This document shows positions 56,457-64,000 of a stretch of DNA of 64,000 nt, one piece after another. Where the stretch lies: NCBI GenBank assembly GCA_033964015.1, contig CM066922.1, positions 27,150,961 to 27,214,960 of the forward strand, in the 5' to 3' direction. How positions within the stretch are numbered: position 1 is the first letter of the stretch; every line of letters begins with the position of its first letter. The notes beneath the pieces were generated by a model, which searched no databases, was not told where the DNA came from, and was given only the letters and a program-made list of their open reading frames with translations. This DNA is from Scolanthus callimorphus. Its lineage: Eukaryota; Cnidaria; Anthozoa; Actiniaria; Edwardsiidae. The position numbers were made by a program, and so were the translations under genes.

Positions 56457-57230
56457 ATCTCGTGAAGGGAAGATTCTAAAACAACCAAACTCGGGTAGTG
56501 TTGTCTAGGTCTCCAGAGGAGTGAAATAAAGTGGTCATGTGATGTGACGTCATCAATGACGTCATCTATGCTTGAAAAATTAATATCTCGTGAAGGGAAG
56601 ATTCTAAAACAACCAAACTTGGGTACATGCATACATACATACACGTTTTATTTATGCACGGTAAAAATCTTCAGTAGTATACAAACATGTAGTGGATAAA
56701 ACAAATACATATTTTAAATACTGATTTACAAGATTGCCGTGTGGGAGTCGAATAGTCATCAATGACGTCATCTATGCTTGAAAATTAATATCTCGTGTTG
56801 TCTAGGTCACCAGAGGAGTGAAATAAAGTAGTCACGTGATGTGACGTCATCGATGACGTCATCTATGCTTAAAACATTAATATCTCGTGAAGGGAAGGCT
56901 GTAAGACAACCAAACTTAGGTAGACTCATCGATGACATCCTGCTCGAAAAATTAATATATCGTCAAGGGAATACTCTGAGACAACCAAACTTGGGTAGAA
57001 TTGTCTAGGTCATTAGAGGATCGAAACGAAGTGGTCACGTGATGTGACGTCACCGATGACGCCATCTATGTTTGAAAAAAAATATTTCTCGTGAAGGGAA
57101 GGCTCTAAGACAACCAATTTGGTAGAATTGTCTAGGTCCCCAGAGGACTGCAACGAAGTGGTCTCATGAATGATGTGTGCGTCATAGAGACATCAACGAT
57201 GACGCCAAGCTTTATAAATGGCATAAAATT
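56457..57230. repeat. CRE/E-box satellite array, third locus
   Basis: Six or so units of ~120 bp: CTCGTGAAGGGAAGACTCTA, ACAACCAAACTTGGGTAG, TTGTCTAGGTCACCAGAGGA, then CACGTGATGTGACGTCATC and ATGACGTCATCTATGCTTG. Same family as 1-1290, opposite orientation. A non-satellite stretch with ACATACATAC is at 56625-56740. Confidence 0.88.
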
Positions 57231-57234
57231 GACT

Positions 57235-57273
57235 GGGAGCTCCGCTTTTAGGCAGTGCCTAAATCTATATATT
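57235..57273 (+). other. Palindromic element terminus A5
   Basis: GGGAGCTCCGCT, TTTAGGCAGTGCCTAAA, TCTATATATTA directly after the satellite array. With 56421-56456 it brackets the array in the same orientation. Confidence 0.78.
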
Positions 57274-57459
57274 ATTTTGTTTATAGTGCAGCTTTCGGTC
57301 CCTGGTTTCAGCGGTGTTTTGCTGGAGGGCTATGCGTGGCGCAGTAGCAGTTTTCTTGCCATGCAAATGGCTGTGTGCTAGGGTAACATTAGACTTTCTA
57401 AGGTTAAGTCTCCTACGGGATGTCCGTGCGCGGGTCTCAATTTGGGCCTTACTGCAAGG

Positions 57460-60400
57460 CCGGTGCGCGGGGGCAAGTTCATAGTTTTCCACCGGTAAAC
57501 CGCATGAAGCTTTGCGCGAGAATACGGATAGTTTTCTACGGTAAAGACAGCAAACGGCTCTGCGCGGGTGTACGGACAGTTTTCTACCGGTAAAGATGGC
57601 AAAGGGCTGTGCGCGGGTGTACGGATAGTTTGATACCGGTAAGACAGCAAAGGGCTGTGCGCGGGTATACGGATAGTTTTCTACCGGTAAAGACAGCAAA
57701 GGGCTGTGCGCGAGTTATACGGATAGTTTTCTACCGGCATAGAAAGCATAAGGCTGTGCGCGCGTTAGCCTGCTTGAAGGCGGTACTGAGTGTTTTTATC
57801 GCGGAAAACCCGGTCCGTTCGATGATCGGGCGCCATCTTGGAATTTTGAGGCGCGCGGTCCCGGGGGCGAGCGCAAAAATGGGGCGAAGGGGAGGGGGGA
57901 GGAGGAAAGGAGAGAAAAACCGCCTGCCAGAAAACTAGGTGATGCTGAGGACAAAGTTTGAATCCCGTCCACTGACGGGATCAATGATTGGTCGAGCGCC
58001 TGTCAGAGAACAATAGAACGTTTATGACACAGACCAGTCACTCTTTAATTTTCATTAGAAGTCAAATGTTGGCTTTCCGTCCGGAAATCCAAAATAAAAG
58101 AAAACGATCGCTTTACAGCGTGGCTTTGTGCGAGCTGTTCGAGGGGCGATTGGCGGTATAAGTCTGCTCGTGAACTGTAGCCCAATTTCTGTCATCGTTA
58201 TCTCACCCGAAGAAGTTAGACTCGGAGAAAATATGTGCTGATGTACTGCTTCAGAGTTGAAGAGCGACAAACTATTTGAGATCCTAAGAAATCCCCATCC
58301 CGAGTTTATCTATGAGTCTCGCTCATCGGCGAAGGAATTGCTGTTTATACAACTTCTCTACCGCTAGCTTGCGCAGATTGAAACTCTGATTCTTTCATCT
58401 AGTTTTATGCTTTTGCTGAGTTTATTGGAACTTAGAAAACCTCCCGTAAGCTACGGTGTGCTATATGACTTAACTTCGGCCTGATCAGCTCTACAGACTG
58501 AAGAAAACTCCAAACCCAACTCACACAGCTGGATTGCAGTTTTGCTTTTGCCTTCAAGTGTTTTCCCAAGAGGTATGTTGTTTTTTTCCGGAACAAACAA
58601 CTAGTAAAACTCGATGAAACACCGATACCTCGAAAGGCCGGCATCGCTAAGCCAAACTCAGAGCCAAACTATTGAATTTGCGTCCCTTCTTCGGCGAACT
58701 CAAATTCGCGATCCAAGTTTCGAGTGGGCTTGTTTTGATCGAACTACTTGATCGACATGACAGCTTGAAGCATTTTTGCGGTTCTGATTGGCCCGTGAAG
58801 AATGTGTGACAATGTTGTTGGCAGTCATGCTGGGTTTGGGGCGGATGTGAGAATCACCTAGTTTTCGGGCAGGCGATTTTTCTCTCCTTTCCTCCTCCCC
58901 TTCGCCCCATTTTTGCGCTCGCCCCCGGGACCGCACGCCACAAAATTCCAAGATGGCGCCCGATCATCGAACGGACCGGGTTTTCCCCGATAAAAACACT
59001 CAGTACCGCCTGGAAGCAGGCTATGCGCGCGTGAAATTGTTTAAAAATTTCTACCGGTAAAGATAGCAAACGGCCTTGCGCTAGTACGGATTAAAGTTTT
59101 CTACCGGTAAAGGCAGCAAAAGGCTGTGCGCGAGTGTACGGTTAGTTTTCTACCGGTAAAGACAGCAAAGGGCTGTGTGCGTGTGTACGGATAGTTTTCT
59201 ACCGGTAAAGACAGCAAAGGGCTCTGCGCGGGTGTACGGAGAGTTTTCTACCGGTAAAGACAGCAAAGGGCTGCGAAGACAGCAAAGGTCTGTGCGCGAG
59301 TTTACGGATAGTTTTCTACCGGCAAAGACAGCATAAGGCTGTGCGCGCGTGAAATTGTTTGAATTTTTCTACCGGTAAAGATAGCAAACGGCTTTGCGCT
59401 AGTATGGATTAAAGTTTTCTACCGGTAAAGGCATTTAAAGGCTGTGCGCGAGTGTACGGATAGTTTTCTACCGGTAAAGACAGCAAAGGGCTGTGCGCGG
59501 GTGTACGGATAGTTTTCTACCGGTAAAGACAACAAAGGTCTGTGCGCGGGTGTACGGATAGTTTTCTACCGGTATAGGAAGCAAAGGGCTGTGCGCGAGT
59601 GTACGGATAGTTTTCTACCGGTAAAGACAACAAAGAGCTGTGCGCGAGTTTACGGATAGTTTTCTACCGGTAAAGATAGCAAAGAGCTGTGCGCGAGTGT
59701 ACGGATAGTTTTCTACCGGTAAAGGCAGCAAAGGGCTGTGCGCGAGTGTACGGATAGTTTTCTAGCGGTAAAGACGGCAAAGGGCTGTGCGCGGGTGTAC
59801 GGGTAGTTTTCTACCGGTAAAGACAGCAAAGGGCTGTGCGCGACTATACGGATGGATTCTACCGGTAAAGACAGCAAAGGGCTGTGCGCGGGTGTACGGA
59901 TAGTTTTCTACCGGTAAAGACGGCAAAGGGCTGTGCGCGGGTGTACGGATAGTTTTTCTACCGGTAAAGACAGCAAAGGGCTGTGCGCTGGTGTACGGAT
60001 AGTTTTCTACCGGTAAAGACAGCAAAGGGCTGTGCGCTGGTGTACGGATATTTTTCTACAGGTAAAGACGGCAAAGGGCTGTGCGCTGGTGTACGGATAG
60101 TTTTCCTGCCGGTAAAGACAGCAAAGGGCTGTGCGCGTGTACGGATAGTTTTCTACCGGTAACGACAGGAAAGGGCTGTGCGCGAGTAAACGGATAGTTT
60201 TCCTGCCGGTAAAGACAGCAAAGGGCTGTGCGCGAGTTATACGGATACTTTTCTACCGGCAAAGACAGCAAAAGGCTGTGCGCGTGTAAAATTGTTTGAA
60301 TTGTTTCTACCGGTAAAGATAGCAAACGGCTTTGCGCTAGTACGGCTTAAAGTTTTCTGCCGGTAACGATAGCAAAGGACTGCGCGGATGTACGGAGAGT

Positions 60401-60545
60401 TTTCTTCTGGTAAACCAGCAAAGGGCTGTGCGCTAGTGTACGAATAGTTCTACCGGAAAAGCAAAAGGCTGTGCGCGAATATTCGGATGTTTTTTTTATC
60501 GGTAAAGACAGCCAAGGACTGCGCGTGAGTATGCGCGAGGTTTGT
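57460..60545. repeat. GC-rich ~50-bp minisatellite with ACCGGT core
   Basis: About 35 units of TACGGATAGTTTTCTACCGG, TAAAGACAGCAAAGGGCTG and TGCGCGGGTG (49-51 bp) at 57460-57756 and 59033-60545, interrupted by the element at 57766-59023. Each unit has a near-palindrome TTTCTACCGGTAAAG. Variants (GATAGCAAACGGC, AAATTGTTTG) recur at about 59030, 59350 and 60290, indicating block duplications. Period is not a multiple of three, so the long minus-strand frames here are chance. Confidence 0.92.
57766..59023. mobile_element. Mutator-like element in minisatellite, 9-bp duplication
   Basis: 1,258 bp between TGCGCGCGT at 57757-57765 and 59024-59032. Ends TAGCCTGCTT inverted for about 180 bp, including GGCGGTACTGAGTGTTTTTA, GGTCCGTTCGATGATCGGGC and CCATCTTGGAATTTTG. 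Interior 57950-58840 is unrecognised. Long inverted ends with a 9-bp duplication are typical of Mutator-like elements. Confidence 0.87.
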
Positions 60546-61404
60546 ATTTTATTGCTGGGTCTGTCACGCGGGTCATGCAAGTGGCTTTGGATCACATAGG
60601 TGTAAGGGAGTATATATTGTGCTGGGTTATGGCGCGGGAGGTTGGTCGTTGAATTTAAATTCTTAAAGAACTTTACTTTGCCTTTTTACAGTCGGTCTTT
60701 GAGGTTAAACGTTTGAAATATTAGTTGTATTCGTTTGTACCTTTTAACTTTTTCGTCGACCCTGGGGGAGCCTGCTCAGTTGCTCTTACACCACCCGGAA
60801 CCTAGTTGCGGGCCTGGGGTCGACGGTCGGCTGGGGCTCTCTCAGCCCCCAGCTACAAGTAGATTTTTGTTCCTTACTTCTCTCCTAGCTTGCGCTGTAG
60901 TCTGGTACCATGATTACCATGGTGTCTTATGCGATTTTTGTAAAATACTTATGAGTGTAAAGTTATTGAACCCAGCCGATCGTCGACCCCATGGCTCAGC
61001 ACCCTTGTTTACTATGCGGCGCCGAATTCTATTTGGCAGAGACATACTGTGTGGTGCCGTTACTTAGTTGTGCAGGTAACTTGCATGTAAACGGTTACCC
61101 TGCGCAGCGTTTTCCCTATTAGAGCTTTAGACGGGCTTGCCAACTGGCGCAGCTTATTTATCTTCTGAGTAATGGGAGAGCCGGCAGCGGTCAGGTGGAA
61201 GGGAAGGGCAGTACCTTACCACAGCTTGGCCTCGTGCGATGTTGCGGTGACATTACGTACATCCTTTTGTTGGAGTGCAGAGTTTCGAGTAATGGGTGTT
61301 ATGAGTAATGGGTGTTTTGAGTAATAAAGGATGAATGTGCATCCGAAAATAAAAGTTTCGTCGTGGCGGTGTTCACAAGGAAAAAGCTGAGCAGATCTTG
61401 TGGT

Positions 61405-61434
61405 AATATTTCGGTTACTTCAACCATCATCAGG
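61405..61434 (-). ncRNA. Hammerhead-core-like hairpin 1
   Basis: On the minus strand: CTGATGA, T, stem GGTT/AACC with loop GAAGT, then GAAATATT. Both invariant hammerhead core segments (CUGAUGA and GAAA) are exact. I could not find a convincing stem III with a UH cleavage site, so activity is unproven. Confidence 0.4.
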
Positions 61435-61664
61435 CCGATGGATGTAGAAAGGGCGCGTACGTTATAAATAGCCAGAGTTAATTATAGGTTGCCTAGTTTT
61501 AATAGTCGAATGTTGTTTACCAGTTCACGTGCTCTTCTTGTCTAGCTAGTTACATCTGAACGCACGCTTTATTAACGCACTGCTTAACATGCGACTTATC
61601 TTTATTCAAATAGCCATCAGTATTTAGAACCCGCACGTTTCATCATTCGTGTATATTTTGTGGC

Positions 61665-61694
61665 CTAATGTGGTTTGCAATTAAACCGAAATAT
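61665..61694 (+). ncRNA. Hammerhead-core-like hairpin 2 (degenerate)
   Basis: CTAATGT, stem GGTTT/AAACC with loop GCAATT, then GAAATATT. Same architecture as 61405-61434 on the opposite strand, with two core changes (G to A, A to T). Together they may be the paired ends of one Penelope-like or similar remnant. Confidence 0.3.
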
Positions 61695-62088
61695 TGCCTC
61701 CTCCTTGTGGTAATATCGCTAGGTATAGTCTATTCGGTTTAACATTTATAGTGTCTACTTAAATTGTCAGTGAGCCCTGGATTTTGGTCTTAATATTATA
61801 AACCTCTTTGAGTATTGGGGTGTTGAATAATAGGATTTTGAGTAATGAGAGTTTTTAAATAATGGGAATTTGAGTAAGGGGAGTTATGAGAGACGTGAGT
61901 GTAGGGACACTCCTTAGAGATATTTCGGTTAGGTTTTCCGCTCCTGTCTCCCCTTTGTATAAGCACTTTTGTATTGGATCAGTCTCGCCGTTAGGTCCAG
62001 CGCATTTTTAGGTCTAGCATTATAGCTTCATTGGGGCGGAGCCAGGTCTCCTTCCCATAACTTATGTGAGCACAATGAGGACCAGTGA

Positions 62089-63064
62089 GAAAATGTATTT
62101 TCCATTGTTTTCGTAGCATGACGTAAAGTCATGTTTGGTACGTATGAAGTTATGTAATGGCATCTAACTTTGTTAGTTTAGACTAACAAGTTTTCAGGTT
62201 TATAAGGAGCATGGAAGAAGTCTATAGTATCCAGGTTTCAGGTTCACACGGCACGTTACAGCTTACGCTATTTTTTGGGAGAAATTCAAATCGTATGGTG
62301 GCGCTAGGCTAGCCGAAATTCGAAAGCCAAAACCTAACGAAATTGATGTTTCATCAGATTTGGGGGCTAAAATGTTCAGAGACAAATTGAACCTAGCAAG
62401 CTTAAGAATTTTAATAACCAATCTTTAGACTCTAAATTTATTCAAGGAGACAACGTGTAGACAAGCCAAAAGGTTTGTGAAATCTACATTAGGACTTGTT
62501 CATAAAATACAAAAAACTAATAAGAGGCGTATAACAGGAGCTTGTGGACAATTCAGACGATGAGAAGTCAACTAAAATGGCCAAGAAAAGGCAACCAAGG
62601 TCCTCTTTCAGAAGAAGGCAAACGAGATTCGCAAACATCCGACGCCTGGATGTTCCTAACGGTTGTTATCGAGAACCGAAATCTTGTTTGAGGTAAATTA
62701 CATGCCTAAAAGCTAGTTAATACCTATATTGCCCTTTCTTTGTTATATCCATAGCTTGTTCAGACCTGAACCAAGCTGCCAAACGTTTAAAAAACGTATA
62801 ACTGTGTTGTCTTTTATTAATAGTCATGCAGGAAGGAAGGGAAAATATTTTTCATTCGGATGAACTGGTGAAGGAGAATGAAAATGTATTTTCCATTGTT
62901 TTCGTAGCATGACGTAAAGTCATGTTTGGTACGTATGAAGTTATGTAATGGCATCTAACTTTGTTAGTTTAGACTAACAAGTTTTCAGGTTTATAAGGAG
63001 CATGGAAGAAGTCTATAGTATCCAGGTTTCAGGTTCACACGGCACGTTACAGCTTACGCTCTAT
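62089..63064 (+). mobile_element. Pair of ~180-bp direct repeats (possible TRIM-like LTR element)
   Basis: 62090-62271 and 62880-63061 are practically identical (GAAAATGTATTTTCCATTG to ACGTTACAGCTTACGCT), 608 bp between repeats. A purine tract GAAGGAGAATGAAAA precedes the second repeat, and both could start TGTATTTTCC. No protein domains; the inner region encodes a short basic stretch only. The right terminal dinucleotide and flanking duplication are not clear, so simple segmental duplication is the alternative. Confidence 0.5.
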
Positions 63065-63366
63065 TTTTTTTTTCTTGCAGTTATTATTGGTTTACCATTG
63101 CTAGGCCGTTTAAAATGTTTTATTGTTTTCCATTCTTAATTGTATAGACCAAATGACGTACGCTTCTGAACGCGCAATGCAGGAATTCCAACAAGCACCA
63201 CTTTGCTGGGTTACGCTTGTGTAGAAATAATGACTACAACATCAGATAAGTCAGGAACGGGAAAATGAAGATGACGAATTGAAATAATGAGCAATAATGA
63301 GTCAAGAACTGGAGGTACTATTTACATGATGGGGAGCGGGAGTCATATAACAACATTGTTTGCAAT

Positions 63367-63636
63367 GTGCAAGGTCAGTTAAAAGCATACCAACCGTTAT
63401 GGAAATATAGTAGCACCAGAATTCATTATTTCTGCCAAATACAGGATAGGTATTTTGAGCTCATTAGCATATTAAGCAATGTTCAGAATCAGAACGTCCG
63501 AGTAGAGGGAGCTATCAATGATAATGGTATGACTGCTTTTACGGGAAAACTAGGTGGTCTGCGATCTGAACGCGAACAACAACAACCAAAGGTTGAGATT
63601 TATGTTCAACGCCGTGGAAAAATGGTGTTTTGCTGA
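63367..63636 (+). CDS. Unrecognised 89-residue frame
   Basis: Open frame starting ATGTGCAAGG... downstream of the direct repeats; residues include LKAYQPLWKYSSTRIHYFC and KLGGLRSEREQQQPKVEIYV. Composition looks protein-like but I recognise no family, and there are no flanking coding frames to join. Low certainty; 63640-64000 has nothing further. Confidence 0.2.
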   Translation: MQGQLKAYQPLWKYSSTRIHYFCQIQDRYFELISILSNVQNQNVRVEGAINDNGMTAFTGKLGGLRSEREQQQPKVEIYVQRRGKMVFC

Positions 63637-64000
63637 AGTTTTGACTGTTAGTCCTTTGTACAATTTAGAGGAAACATGTGAGCGTTTTTGCCTCAATGAT
63701 TTCACACAATTTTGAAAAGCTTGAACGAGCCTAGATACAGCATTTTAAATTTTGTGAATGTAAACAATGACCTCATCAAGGCCATCGGCCTATAAGAAAG
63801 TATCTCTTTAATCCTTCTAAAACAATAATTCTGTGCGCTTTTTGCACAAATATTTTGTAGTTGAATTGAATCTGTTCAGGAACTTTTGCTTGGTGATATA
63901 ATTTTTGAAGTTGAAGTGAATGTGTTTACAATATCGATGTCTGTCTCCATCCAACCATGGGGAAAGAATTAAATAGGCTTATTATCGATCGATTGATCAA

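Larger units (their letters stand above)
60546..62088. other. Interval without a supported gene
   Basis: Contains degenerate GAGTAATGGGTGTTTTGA repeats at 61265-61325 and 61808-61885, and two hammerhead-core-like hairpins (below). A plus-strand frame at 60735-61067 is proline- and leucine-rich at first but has no recognisable domain; GTCGACC-type words repeat at 60757, 60829 and 60984. Confidence 0.4.

Noticed and set aside
59762..60325. Minus-strand repetitive proteins (LPVENYPYTRAQPFAVF-type)
   Set aside because: They are translations of a 49-51-bp minisatellite whose period shifts frame; several frames are open by chance.
60735..61067. 110-codon plus-strand frame as a gene
   Set aside because: No domain, biased composition and no supporting neighbours; kept only as a note.

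Overview
This window looks like transposon-dense animal DNA, most likely from an anthozoan cnidarian such as a stony coral or anemone. I infer that from the mix of BEL/Pao retrotransposon fragments, a CR1/L2-type LINE tail, many small inverted-repeat DNA transposons, several satellite arrays, and a decayed gene of a type I associate with cnidarian repeats. I see no intact host gene, no rRNA and no credible full tRNA. Nearly every reading frame over 60 codons is either a shadow or a broken transposon gene.

Layout. 1-1.65 kb: a ~120-bp satellite carrying paired TGACGTCA sites, interrupted by a Harbinger-type MITE, then a (GGAC)n tract and a GC hairpin terminus. 1.7-2.7 kb: a BEL/Pao reverse-transcriptase fragment and an unrecognised 224-codon frame. 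2.6-5.9 kb: two satellites (~190 bp and ~400 bp units). 5.9-8.9 kb and 19.5-21.2 kb: two diverged copies of a long interspersed repeat that both end in the same palindrome. 9.1-10.7 kb: two further tandem arrays. 11.56-12.77 kb: a Mutator-like element with very long inverted ends and a 10-bp target duplication. 13.1-15.1 kb: a frameshifted minus-strand pseudogene. 16.8-19.4 kb: two MITE-like elements and a LINE 3' end.

21.4-27.3 kb holds two degraded BEL/Pao elements in tandem (RNase H and integrase of one; protease end, reverse transcriptase, RNase H and integrase of the other). The 3' part of the second one plus about 2.7 kb downstream (26.0-30.0 kb) is duplicated almost perfectly at 32.0-36.2 kb, and part of it recurs a third time at 37.6-40.3 kb. 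Comparing these copies exposes several insertions with their empty sites. 40.54-49.05 kb is an 8.5-kb inverted-repeat element flanked by TTAA, with other transposons nested in both arms and in its centre.

50.7-57.3 kb repeats the satellite and palindrome theme of the first kilobases, with further MITEs and a large foldback at 53.6-54.3 kb. 57.46-60.55 kb is a GC-rich ~50-bp minisatellite built round ACCGGT and interrupted by a long-inverted-repeat element with a 9-bp duplication. 60.5-64 kb has no recognisable gene, two hammerhead-core-like hairpins and a pair of 180-bp direct repeats.

The genes do not form a working pathway. The window reads as layered transposition, and the nesting order can often be read from target-site duplications. 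The most unusual structures are the TTAA-bounded inverted repeat, the recurrent palindromic terminus with compensatory base changes, and the satellite whose conserved core is an E-box next to two CRE palindromes.
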